This document shows, piece after piece, positions 35,056 through 44,085 of a DNA stretch of 64,000 nucleotides. The notes under the pieces were generated by a model. It saw only the letters and a program-made list of their open reading frames with translations. It ran no database searches and was not told the DNA's origin. A program made the position numbers and the translations under genes. The stretch is from Methanoculleus bourgensis MS2. Its GTDB lineage: Archaea; Halobacteriota; Methanomicrobia; Methanomicrobiales; Methanoculleaceae. The stretch lies in assembly GCF_000304355.2 (NCBI RefSeq), contig NC_018227.2:310001-374000 (forward strand). The letters run 5' to 3'. Within the stretch, counting starts at the first letter, position 1, and every line of letters starts with the position of its first letter.

Positions 35056-36087
35056 ATGATCGATCTCAAGACTCCACTCCTGGCGATCGACGTCGGCAGG
35101 GGCACCCAGGATATCCTGGTCTACGAGCCCGGCCGGCCGATCGAGAACAGCATCAAACTGGTCCTCCCCTCCCCGACCGTGGTGGCGGCTGAGCGAATCC
35201 AGCAGGCGACCAGGGCCGGGCGCCCGGTCTTCCTGGACGGGTTCCTGATGGGCGGCGGCGCGAACACCGGCGCGATACGAAAGCACCTTGCCCAGGGTCT
35301 CCCGGTCTACGCCACGCCCGGGGCCGCCGGAACCCTCCACGACGATCTTGAGCGTGTGCGGGCGATGGGGGTTGAGATCCGGGCCACCGCTCCCGATGAC
35401 GCGGTGACCGTCCATACCACCGACTACATGGAGCCTGAGATCAGGAAAGCGCTCTCCCTCTTCGGCGTCGAGTACCCGGAGAACGTCGCGGTCGCGGTCC
35501 AGGACCACGGCTACTCGCCGCACCGGAGCAACCGTATCCACCGGTTCGAACTGATGCGCGAGCAGCTGGATGCCGGGGACTGGGACCTCCTCTCGCTCGT
35601 CGCTGACCCCCCGCTTGCTGATATGACCAGGATGCAGGCGGTCCGGCGGCAGGCGCCGGGGGCGCTCGTCACCGATACCGGGCCGGTCGCGCTCATCGGG
35701 GCGCTCTGCGATGCGAGGGTGCGGCAGCGGGCGAAGGAGGGGATCATCCTCGTCAACGCCGGGAACGGTCACACACTCTGCTTCGCCCTGAAGGGCCGCG
35801 AGATCTACGGGCTCTTCGAGCACCATACCGGCTCGCTCGACCCGAAACGACTGCAGCACTATATCTGGAAGCTCGCCGATGGCACGCTGACGTCAGAAGA
35901 GGTCTTTGATGACGGCGGCCATGGGGCGGCGGTCAGGAAGCCGCTCGTCACCGATACCGTGGTCATCACGGGTCCAAACCGGCTCCGGCTGATGCCGGAG
36001 GCCTACCAGGCGGCGCCCTTCGGAGACATGATGCTCTCGGGGTGCTTTGGGCTCGCGTACCTCTGGAGGGTGTTCCGGGAGCGGTGA
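35056..36087 (+). CDS. DUF1786-family protein, ASKHA-like
   Basis: A 343-residue protein of the DUF1786 family, seen mainly in methanogens and some bacteria. LLAIDVGRGTQDILVY at the N terminus and ILVNAGNGHTLCFAL near residue 235 resemble the phosphate-binding loops of actin/Hsp70/sugar-kinase folds, so ATP binding is likely. Databases carry an unsupported label, pyruvate formate-lyase activating enzyme, for this family; I see no radical-SAM CxxxCxxC motif. GAGGTAATCC precedes the ATG. It lies 80 bases after nrdD, past an oligo-T, on the same strand. A link with ribonucleotide reduction is possible but unproven. Confidence 0.85.
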   Translation: MIDLKTPLLAIDVGRGTQDILVYEPGRPIENSIKLVLPSPTVVAAERIQQATRAGRPVFLDGFLMGGGANTGAIRKHLAQGLPVYATPGAAGTLHDDLERVRAMGVEIRATAPDDAVTVHTTDYMEPEIRKALSLFGVEYPENVAVAVQDHGYSPHRSNRIHRFELMREQLDAGDWDLLSLVADPPLADMTRMQAVRRQAPGALVTDTGPVALIGALCDARVRQRAKEGIILVNAGNGHTLCFALKGREIYGLFEHHTGSLDPKRLQHYIWKLADGTLTSEEVFDDGGHGAAVRKPLVTDTVVITGPNRLRLMPEAYQAAPFGDMMLSGCFGLAYLWRVFRER

Positions 36088-36151
36088 GGAGCCGGGGTTC
36101 CCGGCTCTCCCCCTTCACGCGCGAGATCCCCTCAATATCCCACCGGCACGG

Positions 36152-37705
36152 CTATGCCTCCCCGCTGAGCCACCCAAGGAGATCGCTGAAGAACCCCACG
36201 ACCAGGTCGAGCGGCGATGACGCCGCGGCCGGCGCTCCCGTCCCGTCTATCTCTTCTTCGGTGTAGAGGGTCGTCAGTTCGTCCCTCCCGAGGCTTTTTA
36301 GGGCATCGAGGTGTCCGGCCGCTTCGGTAACGATCTGGTCGTGACCGATATCCCGCATCCACGCACCCGGGATCGTCTCGGACGGGAGGAGCGTTGAGTT
36401 ATGGATGCCCACGATCGTGTAGAGCGCGGGAAGGGGCGACTCCTCCGCCACGTCCCCGTTCCCGGCAGGCCGGATGGCGATCACCGGGTCTGAGAGCCCC
36501 ACCGATGGGTGCTCCTGGTCGCCGGCAAGAGCGTAGGCCCGGAAGGAGAAGAACTCGGGGTTCGTCGTCAGGTTAGTGATCTGCCGCTCCTCGTTGAGGG
36601 TGAGGTCTTCAAGCGTCAGCCTCCCGGTGCGGGTGAGGACCGAGAACTCCCAGACGGCCCGCTCCCCGTCGCGGAGTTCCCCGGGCTCGCTGGTCCGGGT
36701 GATCTCGTAGACCCCGGTCTCGCCCGGCGGCGGCACCAGGACGATGTAGGCCGGATCCTCTCCCGTGAGCGTCACGTTCCTGGCCTCGACCGTCACGGTG
36801 ACGGTGAACGTCTCCCCCTCAAGCGCCACCCTGGGGTGCCGGCCGCCAAGGTGCATGGCGGTGTCGAGCAGCCAGTCCAGGTTTGCTATCTCCACCCCGT
36901 TCCTGGTGAGGGCGACGTCCTCCGGGGTCCGGTCGAGGAGCACCCCGACGCCGCTGACGATCAGGCCGTCACGCGGCACAACGGCTGCCGGTGCCACTGT
37001 GAGCCGGTTCTCACCGGGGATGTAGGTCGTTCCGGGACTGACGACCTGGTGGGTGCTCAGGACCAGCGGGCGGTGGTGGGACTGGTGCGATTTTGCCAGT
37101 GTCGCGCCCGGGCGGGGCGGAGCGTCCTTCTCCATGGTCGGCGTCGCCTCTGTCCCGCCATCATCGTCGGTCTCCTCATCCTCCTCTTCCTCGGTGGCTG
37201 TGGGCGTCACTGTGGTGGACTCCCCGACAGTCGTGTTTGAAGTCGTGTTTGAGGTCAGCGCCGTCCCACCGTTATCGGTGGACGCGTTCTTCATCGCGGT
37301 CAGCTCTTGAGTGGTTGTGGTGTTTGAGGTCGGTGCTGCTTCCCCGGTGTTGTCATCTTCGGTGGTTGTACCTGTCCATGAGCCAACGTTCGGAGAGACG
37401 GTGTGGTCAGGTGTGGGCGTCGACGTCTCTAGAGGAGCAGTGGTCTCCGTCACTCCCCCGTCCACTACCAGGGAAGGCGTACTCTCATTTACGGTCTTTC
37501 CCTTTGATATGGTCTCTTCTGACTCGACCGTCTCCGTCTCATTCGGTGTGAAGGAGGTAACCGGCACCTTCGCGCTGACCGACTTCTCTTTTCCGGCCGC
37601 CTCATCAGGCGCGGCCCCCCCCACGGCCGTGAGGGCGAGAAGGGCGAGCGTGACGATACAGAGCATTACTATCGCGTATGCGAGGATCGGGCGCCTCAAA
37701 CCCAT
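36152..37705 (-). CDS. Thr-rich mucin-like surface protein
   Basis: A 517-residue exported protein. It has an N-terminal signal or anchor (residues 8-30), then about 170 residues of Thr/Ser/Asn/Glu-rich linker with many N-glycosylation sequons and an acidic run (EEEEDEETDDDGG). A folded beta-rich ectodomain follows near residues 215-420 (VTVTVEARNVTLTGEDPAYIV), and a hydrophobic end near 497-515 (LDLVVGFFSDLLGWLSG) may anchor it. It is likely cell-surface; I do not know the family. The ATG at 37705 has GGAGG only one base away, whereas a TTG at 37699 has proper spacing, so the start may be there. A 33-codon leader frame precedes it. Confidence 0.75.
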   Translation of the reverse strand: MGLRRPILAYAIVMLCIVTLALLALTAVGGAAPDEAAGKEKSVSAKVPVTSFTPNETETVESEETISKGKTVNESTPSLVVDGGVTETTAPLETSTPTPDHTVSPNVGSWTGTTTEDDNTGEAAPTSNTTTTQELTAMKNASTDNGGTALTSNTTSNTTVGESTTVTPTATEEEEDEETDDDGGTEATPTMEKDAPPRPGATLAKSHQSHHRPLVLSTHQVVSPGTTYIPGENRLTVAPAAVVPRDGLIVSGVGVLLDRTPEDVALTRNGVEIANLDWLLDTAMHLGGRHPRVALEGETFTVTVTVEARNVTLTGEDPAYIVLVPPPGETGVYEITRTSEPGELRDGERAVWEFSVLTRTGRLTLEDLTLNEERQITNLTTNPEFFSFRAYALAGDQEHPSVGLSDPVIAIRPAGNGDVAEESPLPALYTIVGIHNSTLLPSETIPGAWMRDIGHDQIVTEAAGHLDALKSLGRDELTTLYTEEEIDGTGAPAAASSPLDLVVGFFSDLLGWLSGEA

Positions 37706-37797
37706 CCCTCCAGGAATCTGTAGTCGTTCCAGAGACCGGCCCCTGATTCTGCTGCAGGCGGTGCAGGCTTCTCCGTTTGCCTGGATCCACCGTTCAT
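37696..37797 (-). CDS. Possible leaderless 33-codon upstream ORF
   Basis: The ATG at 37797 lies 29 bases from the centre of a TATA box (TTTATA, 37823-37828), so the message for the surface protein should start at or next to this ATG. The frame encodes 33 residues beginning MNGGSRQTEKP and ending WNDYRFLEGWV. Its TGA overlaps the start region of the surface-protein gene. Such a layout would couple translation of the large gene to the leader peptide. There is no homology evidence; position alone supports it. Confidence 0.35.
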   Translation of the reverse strand: MNGGSRQTEKPAPPAAESGAGLWNDYRFLEGWV

Positions 37798-37821
37798 GGG
37801 AGTCCTATGGAAGGACTGTTG

Positions 37822-37831
37822 GTATAAATAA
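37822..37831 (-). promoter_or_regulatory. TATA box for the surface-protein transcript
   Basis: TATTTATACC read on the minus strand. The motif is nearly symmetric (TATAAATA on the plus strand), so it may also serve the divergent methylase gene. Confidence 0.5.
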
Positions 37832-37948
37832 GTTATGGACGGGCGCGGAGGGTCGTCCTGCCGGTCTGCCCCACGGTCGGGTCGCCCCGGTCCGTGCCGT
37901 GGCGGGCGTTGTCGGGGTATGGCCCCGAGGATGCGGGTAATAACTAAA

Positions 37949-38890
37949 ATGTCCCAGAACAAACGTTTTAGACCAGTGGCAGCACCCATCGCACGACCGT
38001 TCCTCAAGTGGGCGGGCGGAAAGACGCAACTGCTTGATGAGTTCACCAGGCGGGTTCCGGAGGACCTCAGAGAGGGGAACCTCCCGGTCTTTGTCGAACC
38101 CTTCGTCGGTGGAGGGGCGGTCTATTTCCACCTCAACAGCCTCTTTGATCTCCGCGAATGCCACCTGTTCGATGTCAACGAGGAACTGGTCCTCGCTTAC
38201 AATGTCGTGAAGAACGATGTCTCAGGACTCATCGACTACCTTGACGAGGTATCCGGCGAGTTCCTCGCAAAGAGCGCTTCCGGGCGGGAAGAATACTACT
38301 ATGCCATGCGGGAACTCTTCAATTCATGGAAAGGGGCCATCGACTATGACCGCTACAGCAGAGACTGGATAGAACGGGCAGGTCAGCTCATCTTTCTCAA
38401 CCGGACGTGTTTTAACGGTCTTTACCGGGTAAACTCCCGAGGTGAGTTTAACGTCCCGTTTGGCAGGTACAGAAACCCAAGGATTCTCTACGAAGACCTG
38501 CTCAGGGCCGATTCTGCCGTACTCGGGAACACGACGATCCACCTGGGCGATTTTATGCTCTCCGAGCCCTGGATATCGGAGGATACCTTCGTATACTTCG
38601 ACCCTCCCTACCGCCCCCTGAACCAGACGTCGTCGTTCACGCAGTATGCAAAGGGCGGGTTCACCGACGAGGACCAGAAGCGCCTGGCTGAGTTTTATGC
38701 ACAGTGCGACGCTGCCGGTGCAAGGCTGATGCTGAGCAACTCCGACCCCAGGAACATCGACCCTGGCGATGATTTCTTTGATATCCTCTATGCCGGCTAC
38801 CAGATCGACCGGGTTCCCGCAAAGAGGATGATCAACTGTGACGGGGCGAAACGGGGCGAGATCTACGAGATCATCGTCACGAATTACTGA
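37949..38890 (+). CDS. dam: Dam-family DNA adenine N6-methyltransferase
   Basis: A 313-residue class D12 adenine methylase. FLKWAGGKTQLLDEF near residue 19 and EPFVGGGAVYFHLN near 51 form the SAM site. YFDPPYRPLNQTSSF is the catalytic DPPY motif. FLNRTCFNGLYRVNSRGEFN is the usual Dam/DpnM block. The target is probably GATC or a related site, but specificity cannot be read with certainty. No restriction endonuclease gene lies next to it, so it seems to be a solitary methylase. The ATG at 37949 is preferred; an ATG at 37931 would add six residues. Confidence 0.92.
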   Translation: MSQNKRFRPVAAPIARPFLKWAGGKTQLLDEFTRRVPEDLREGNLPVFVEPFVGGGAVYFHLNSLFDLRECHLFDVNEELVLAYNVVKNDVSGLIDYLDEVSGEFLAKSASGREEYYYAMRELFNSWKGAIDYDRYSRDWIERAGQLIFLNRTCFNGLYRVNSRGEFNVPFGRYRNPRILYEDLLRADSAVLGNTTIHLGDFMLSEPWISEDTFVYFDPPYRPLNQTSSFTQYAKGGFTDEDQKRLAEFYAQCDAAGARLMLSNSDPRNIDPGDDFFDILYAGYQIDRVPAKRMINCDGAKRGEIYEIIVTNY

Positions 38891-39701
38891 CCAGGGTGAT
38901 GCGTGCGCAAGTAGTTCCCCGGGCTTTGGCCGGTGGCGAGTCATGTCCTTGGGCAGGCACGCTTCGCAGAACGCCTGAGAACCCATAGGGTCCACCGGGA
39001 GAGAGGCATGGAGACTCCCTGCGAGACCGGCTGTTTTCATCCGAGGAGCATGAGGGGACGCGAAGGCCGTGGGGTTGTTATCCGCAGCGTCTCCCCTTCG
39101 CGGCAACGCGAAAGGTGGCGATCTGCCTCACACCCGCAAAAGAAGATGTCTCGATGCATTAATGGAGCATTTCGCCTAAATTTTCCTTGAAGACCTCCCC
39201 GGTTTGGCGGGTGGGGGAATCATGGCCCTGTTTGTGCCCCGGGTCCGGCTTGTGCGGGGAGGGGGCGAGCCCCCTCCCCTGTCCCCACCCCCAGGGCGAT
39301 TCCCACCACGGTCCACTGCCCGGGGCGAGCCCGGGGAATAATCCGCGTTCCTGCGTACAGCCTCTTGCTCTGCCCCATGAATTCTCTCGCGTTGAGCGCG
39401 AAGGACGCGAAGTTTGGTCGCTGGACGGTATAGTCCCCTTCGCGCGAGAGACCGGAGATCACTCCCACGCACCCTCAAGGTAGGGTGGAATGGTGCACTA
39501 AGGTGACTTAATGCACTCTGCACCTTCCTGACTGCAACCTCCCCCTTCACCGCCCTTTCGTCGAGCCCTTCCCCCGGGCCTGCCGCCGCATATGAGTAAC
39601 TATAAAAATTCCCCCTACAGATAACCAGTTAACCGGTTCTGATCTCCTGCAGGACCGTGGTTGCTCGACGCCGGCGAGGATCAAAGAGATAGGTACCAGG
39701 T
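38891..39701. repeat. Gap with a chimeric mosaic repeat and a promoter
   Basis: A long unit lies at about 39165-39510. Its left end reads GGAGCATTTCGCCTAAATTT. It carries the GC-rich stem GGGGGCGAGCCCCC and CACCACGGTCCACTGC, then the CGCGAAG / CTTCGCG hairpin arms, and ends near GGTGCACTAAGGTGAC. It thus joins the two interior types seen separately elsewhere. The stretch 38891-39160 shows no gene. A TATA box, CTATAAAAAT (39599-39608), serves the response-regulator gene. Confidence 0.7.
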
Positions 39702-40070
39702 ATGGCAAAGAAAGTAATGATCATCGACGACAACGATAAAGTCCTTCGAATATCCGAACTGCTCATAGAATCGTTTGGCTACTCACCCATCCCGGTAAAC
39801 GATCCCAGGGAGGGGCTCAGGATACTCTCAGAAGACCCGCCTTCGCTGATACTCCTCGACCTCATGATGTCGCCGATGGACGGTTCAGAGTTCCTGGACG
39901 AGCGAAGAAAGATCCCCGGAGCCCTGGAGATCCCGGTGGTGATCTGCTCGGCCTGGAGACTGACCGAGGAAGAGCTCGCCCCCTACAAGGATGAGATTGT
40001 CGGGGTCGTCACCAAACCCGTCGAACCTACGCTGCTGAGAGAGACCCTCAAAAACCATCTTGGGGCGTGA
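39702..40070 (+). CDS. Stand-alone response regulator receiver protein
   Basis: A 122-residue single REC domain. The acidic pocket is Asp9-Asp10 (IIDDN), the phospho-acceptor is Asp53 (LILLDLMMSPMDG), Thr/Ser is at the end of beta4 (VVICSAW), and Lys near residue 107 sits in VVTKPVEP. There is no output domain, so it must act through a partner protein, as many methanogen receivers do. The HEAT-repeat gene follows after 70 bases on the same strand and could be its target. A TATA box lies at 39599-39608, which leaves a leader of about 70 bases. Confidence 0.93.
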   Translation: MAKKVMIIDDNDKVLRISELLIESFGYSPIPVNDPREGLRILSEDPPSLILLDLMMSPMDGSEFLDERRKIPGALEIPVVICSAWRLTEEELAPYKDEIVGVVTKPVEPTLLRETLKNHLGA

Positions 40071-40139
40071 AAGCGTGTCATCTACCGGAAAGGATTGTGG
40101 GCCCCTACCGGCGGGGTTCTTTGCCGGGGGTGGGCTCTG

Positions 40140-43028
40140 ATGCCGTTTCGTCTCATCCCCGCCGATATTGGCAGGCTCGTTTCGAAGAGGGATCTCGGTG
40201 GCCTGATAGCGGCGCTTGAGAGCGAGGATAAGAATACACGATGGATGGCGGCGGGCGGCCTTGGGGAGTTGCGCGACCCGCGTGCAATCGATCCCCTCAT
40301 CCGGGCGCTGGCCGACCCTGACCCGGATGTCAGGTGGAAGGCTGTGGAGGCGCTCGGTTCTATCGGCGACGCCCGGGCAACGGAAGCGCTCATCCCGTTC
40401 CTCACCGACCCCGACGATACCATGCGGCTCCAGGTGGTCTGGGCGCTCGGGAGGATCCGGGATCAGCGTGCGACGACGCATCTCATCCCCTTCCTGGTGG
40501 ATCCCGACTACGACATGAAGATCGCGACAATCTGGGCGCTTGGGACCATTGGGGGCAGGCATTCTGCTGCCGTGCTGCGGGAGATGCTGCTTGACCGGCA
40601 CTCGGGTGTCAGGTCGAAGGTGGCCGAGTCCCTGGAGATGTGCGGGTGGAGACCGGCCGATGACCGGGAGCGGGGCGCCCTCGTGTTTGCGCGAAGAGAC
40701 TGGGGTGAGGTGTCGCGTTACAGGAGAGCGCTTGCGGATGTTCTGGTCTGGGCGCTGGATGACGGATATTTTGATGTTAGGATGCACGCTGCACGGATCC
40801 TCGGTACAACGAGGAGCCGGCACGCTGTCGGCCCCCTCCGCAAAGCCCTTGACGACCCTGAGGAGTGCGTCACCTATGAGGCGGCCGCCGCGCTTGCGGA
40901 GATTGGGAATCCGGAATCAAGACAGGCCCTTGTCCATGGGCTCGAGAGCCCGCATCTGGGCACCCGGAAGGTCGCGGCAGGGGCACTCAGGCGCCTGGGA
41001 TGGGAGCCCCGGAGCCTCTACCATAAGGTCCTGTTCCTGAACGCGAACGACGACTGGGTTGGTCTTGTGCGGCTCAAGAGGCACGGTGTTGGCCCCCTCG
41101 CCCGGGAGCTCACCGAGCGGCGGGGTGCGGAGAGGACGAGCATCGCAAAGGCGCTCAGGGCCATCGGCAGCCCGGCGACCGATGCCTTGGTCGGGCTGCT
41201 CAATAACCCGGATCCCGATATCAGGTGGCGGGCGGCCTCGATCCTGGGCGATGGCGGGGACAGGCGGGCGGTCGGACCGCTCGTTGCGGCGCTGGAGGAT
41301 ACTGACGGGCGCGTCGCGTCTTCTGCCGCGGTCGCGCTCGGTGAGCTCCGTGATGAAGAGGCGGTGGATCCTCTCATCCGGGCGTACAGAACCGGCAACC
41401 CGGACCTCCGCCGCGATTCTGTTGCCGCGCTCGGGAGGATCGGGTCCAGGCGGGCCGTTGCCGCCATCATCGAAGCGTCCGGCGACGAGAGTCCGGGTGT
41501 CCGTCTCAGCGCCATACGGACCATGGGTCGGATCAGGGATGTCCGGGTGCTCCCTGCCCTGCTCCCGTTCTTCCAGGACCCGGATCCCGCCGTCAGGTTT
41601 GAGGCGGTACGGGCGGTCCGTCCGTACTCCGGCCGGAAAACCGACCCCCTCCTCATCAGGGCGCTCGGGGACCCGGATGCCGGGGTACGGCGGGAGGCGG
41701 CCCGGCAGGTTGGCAGGCGGAGGGTGGGAGCCGCGGTCCAGCCGCTCACCAGGCTCTTTGAGGATCCCGATACCGGGGTGAGGAAGGCGGCTGCACGGGC
41801 GCTTGAGAGAATCGGCTGGAGACCGGCCGACTCCGGGGAACAACTGGCCTATCTTATTGCAAAAGAGGAGTGGGAGGAGATCCAGCGCCTGGGTCTCCTG
41901 GCCGACCCTGCAAGAGAGCAGGAGAGCGATAAATCGGCACTGCTCCCCGGCGGCCTGCAGGGCAGGATACGACCGGCTCTTCCTGAAGAGCAAACCCTGC
42001 AGGAGGACCGGGAGGCGGATACGGCGTCCGGCGGCGGGAAGGGGGGTGTCGCGGCGGTGCACGAGGACGTTCCCGGTCTGCAGTATTTTATCGGGGTGCT
42101 CAACAACCCGGATGCTGATATGCGGGCCCGGGCCAGGGCTGCGGAGGCGCTCGGGAACCTGGGGGATCTCCGGGGGGTTCAGCCGCTGATGAGCGCACTA
42201 CGCGATCCTGATGCAGAGATCCGCGGGCGTGCGGCGCTCTCTCTCGGAATGCTCGGTGACCACAAGGCCTTCGGATCTCTGGTTGTTGCGCTCGAGGACC
42301 CGGTGTTTGAGGTGATGCGGCGGGCTGCCGAAGCGCTCTCGGTCCTGAAACCGCGGGGTGCGGTCCTCCCGCTCACCGAGCTGGCGAAGAGCCCGGACCC
42401 GGGCAGCCGCACGCTTGCCGTCACGGTCCTCGGCAATTTTGAGGATGATGATGCGGTACGCGCCCTGCTCGTTGCGCTCAACGATGCGCATCCGGGGGTG
42501 AAGTCGGCTGCAATGGAATCGCTGCTGGAGCTGGTCGACTACTGGGGATCGCGTATATCCTTCTTCCTGAGAGACGCAAATCCGGCTGTCCGGGGGAACG
42601 CCATCACCGCCCTGAAGTCGCTGTTGGGGGAGGACGAGGCCGCATCAAGGCTTCTCCCGCTCCTCCGGGCCGGCAGTTTCTCTGTCCGGCGGGAGGCGGT
42701 TCTCGCACTTGGGGCGATGGGATGGCGACCGGGCCTGCCTGAGGAGTATGCGACGGTGCTGATCGCCGGCAGGAGATGGGATGAGGTTGTTGCGCTCGGG
42801 AAGCAGGCAGAGAGCACGTTGATCGATGCTCTCTTCGATACGGACCGGGAGATCCAGGACGGGGCGGTGGCGGCTCTTGCAAGGCTCGGAGATGCCGGGA
42901 CAGTCCGGTCGATCAGGGCGGCGATGAGGAGGGGCGGGGACCTCGAGGTCAAGGGGGTCTATGCCGCAATGAAGGCGGCAAGCCTCATCGAGGAGAAGGG
43001 GCCGGCTCCCTTTTCTCGGGATCTGTGA
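40140..43028 (+). CDS. Large HEAT-repeat (PBS-lyase-type) protein
   Basis: A 962-residue solenoid made of roughly 25 HEAT-like repeats of 30-31 residues, each close to the pattern A-I-x-P-L-I-x-A-L-x-D-x-D-x-x-V-R-x-x-A-A-x-A-L-G. About every 200-250 residues the array is broken by a conserved insert, G-W-R/E-P-x-x-x-x-E-x-x-x-x-x-I/L-x-x-x-x-W-x-E-I/V (for example GWRPADDRERGALVFARRDW near residue 170). A charged, low-complexity linker lies near 600-640. It is a protein-protein scaffold with no catalytic site visible. The start at 40140 is chosen for its GGGGGTGGG ribosome-binding site. Confidence 0.88.
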   Translation: MPFRLIPADIGRLVSKRDLGGLIAALESEDKNTRWMAAGGLGELRDPRAIDPLIRALADPDPDVRWKAVEALGSIGDARATEALIPFLTDPDDTMRLQVVWALGRIRDQRATTHLIPFLVDPDYDMKIATIWALGTIGGRHSAAVLREMLLDRHSGVRSKVAESLEMCGWRPADDRERGALVFARRDWGEVSRYRRALADVLVWALDDGYFDVRMHAARILGTTRSRHAVGPLRKALDDPEECVTYEAAAALAEIGNPESRQALVHGLESPHLGTRKVAAGALRRLGWEPRSLYHKVLFLNANDDWVGLVRLKRHGVGPLARELTERRGAERTSIAKALRAIGSPATDALVGLLNNPDPDIRWRAASILGDGGDRRAVGPLVAALEDTDGRVASSAAVALGELRDEEAVDPLIRAYRTGNPDLRRDSVAALGRIGSRRAVAAIIEASGDESPGVRLSAIRTMGRIRDVRVLPALLPFFQDPDPAVRFEAVRAVRPYSGRKTDPLLIRALGDPDAGVRREAARQVGRRRVGAAVQPLTRLFEDPDTGVRKAAARALERIGWRPADSGEQLAYLIAKEEWEEIQRLGLLADPAREQESDKSALLPGGLQGRIRPALPEEQTLQEDREADTASGGGKGGVAAVHEDVPGLQYFIGVLNNPDADMRARARAAEALGNLGDLRGVQPLMSALRDPDAEIRGRAALSLGMLGDHKAFGSLVVALEDPVFEVMRRAAEALSVLKPRGAVLPLTELAKSPDPGSRTLAVTVLGNFEDDDAVRALLVALNDAHPGVKSAAMESLLELVDYWGSRISFFLRDANPAVRGNAITALKSLLGEDEAASRLLPLLRAGSFSVRREAVLALGAMGWRPGLPEEYATVLIAGRRWDEVVALGKQAESTLIDALFDTDREIQDGAVAALARLGDAGTVRSIRAAMRRGGDLEVKGVYAAMKAASLIEEKGPAPFSRDL

Positions 43029-43227
43029 GGTGTGCAGGGCCTGGGGCAGGCCGGGGCGCTGCCAATCGTGAACAGGGGTCTGTCGACCAGGATGCGGTGC
43101 TTCCGGGCTCGAAAATACGGTTCATCCCTACGCACGTGGGGAACACCTTCTCCTTATCGTCGCCGGATACGACAACCCAGGATACCCATGTGTAGTGACA
43201 GAGAGAATGCCTTCACCCAAGATCAGG

Positions 43228-43234
43228 AAAAAAA
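43228..43234 (-). terminator. T7 terminator after tRNA-Gly
   Basis: Seven T residues on the minus strand, 13 bases past the tRNA 3' end. Confidence 0.6.
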
Positions 43235-43246
43235 GACCCGAAACCA

Positions 43247-43317
43247 TGCGATAGCCGGGAATCGAACCCGGGCTAGAGGCTTGGGAAGCCCCTGTCCTAC
43301 CGCTAGACTACTATCGC
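43247..43317 (-). tRNA. tRNA-Gly (anticodon CCC)
   Basis: A 71-base tRNA. The acceptor stem GCGATAG pairs with CTATCGC and the discriminator is A. The anticodon stem-loop is GGGGC-TTCCCAA-GCCTC, giving anticodon CCC (reads GGG, Gly). The T arm CCGGG-TTCGATT-CCCGG is perfect. CCA is not encoded, and no intron is seen. A TATA-like AATATTTATC lies at 43349-43358. Confidence 0.95.
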
Positions 43318-43362
43318 TCTGGTACCACTATATGTTGACCTGGGAGGTGATAAATATTCGGC

Positions 43363-44085
43363 TCACCCACTCTCCGGGCGGTAACGCGGCAGGGTCACCG
43401 TTATGGCCGCCCCCTCCTCCGGCCGGCCCGGGACGCGGTCCCCCGCCCGGACGCTCCTCCCGTAGCGCTCCGCAAGCATCCTGACGATGCTGAGCCCGAG
43501 CCCCTTCCCGCTCTTCTTCGTCACCCCACGCTCTTTGCGCTCGAATATCCGCGGCTTGAGGTCTTCAGGGATCCCGGGGCCGGTGTCGGCAACCGTCACC
43601 GCGACCCGGTCCTCACCCTCCTCCCTGACGCTGATAGTGACCTCGACATCCGGCCCCCCGAACTTGACGGCGTTGCCGATCAGGTTCGCAAAGACCTCGT
43701 TGATGAGGTCGTCGGCCAGCACCGTCGCATCCGACCCCTCGTAGACGATCCGCGTATCTGCGTAGTAGTTGCGCATCCACCGGCTCACGGGCTCAAGCCG
43801 CACCGGCCGAAGCGAGGCAGTCTCAAACTTCAGCCTCCGGATCGTGTTGACGTTCCTGATGATATCGCTACTCTGGTAGATGGCCGCAAGCGACTTCCTG
43901 ATAACCTCGCGGGTCGGCTCGTCTGCCGAATCAAGGATCATATGCAGGTAGCCCATCGCCGCGGTGTTTGCGTTGTTGACATCGTGCGTGAGGATATCCA
44001 CGTAGATGTTGACCGCCTCGTTCGCGGCGTTCGCCTCGTCAAGGTAACGGTTGGCGGACGCGAGCGCCGCCTCAAGTTCCCTCAA
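43363..44085 (-). CDS. Histidine kinase C-terminal part (DHp + HATPase)
   Basis: 240 codons encoding a phospho-acceptor helix (DILTHDVNNANTAAMGYL, the H-D-x-N-N type common in Methanomicrobia) and a complete HATPase_c domain (N box FANLIGNAVKFG, G1 VADTGPGIP, G2 KKSGKGLGLSIV). It begins with TTG inside the end of the upstream PAS/GAF gene, overlapping by 14 bases in another frame. Removing one G from the GGG at 44079-44081 (plus-strand CCC) joins both frames into one kinase reading MLLEELEAALASANRYL. It is most likely the second half of a frameshifted gene, unless translation is coupled. Confidence 0.85.
   Translation of the reverse strand: MRELEAALASANRYLDEANAANEAVNIYVDILTHDVNNANTAAMGYLHMILDSADEPTREVIRKSLAAIYQSSDIIRNVNTIRRLKFETASLRPVRLEPVSRWMRNYYADTRIVYEGSDATVLADDLINEVFANLIGNAVKFGGPDVEVTISVREEGEDRVAVTVADTGPGIPEDLKPRIFERKERGVTKKSGKGLGLSIVRMLAERYGRSVRAGDRVPGRPEEGAAITVTLPRYRPESG

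Noticed and set aside
35056-36087. Pyruvate formate-lyase activating enzyme (possible NrdG for nrdD)
   Set aside because: No CxxxCxxC radical-SAM motif. The label belongs to a family whose annotation has no known basis, and the fold looks ASKHA-like.
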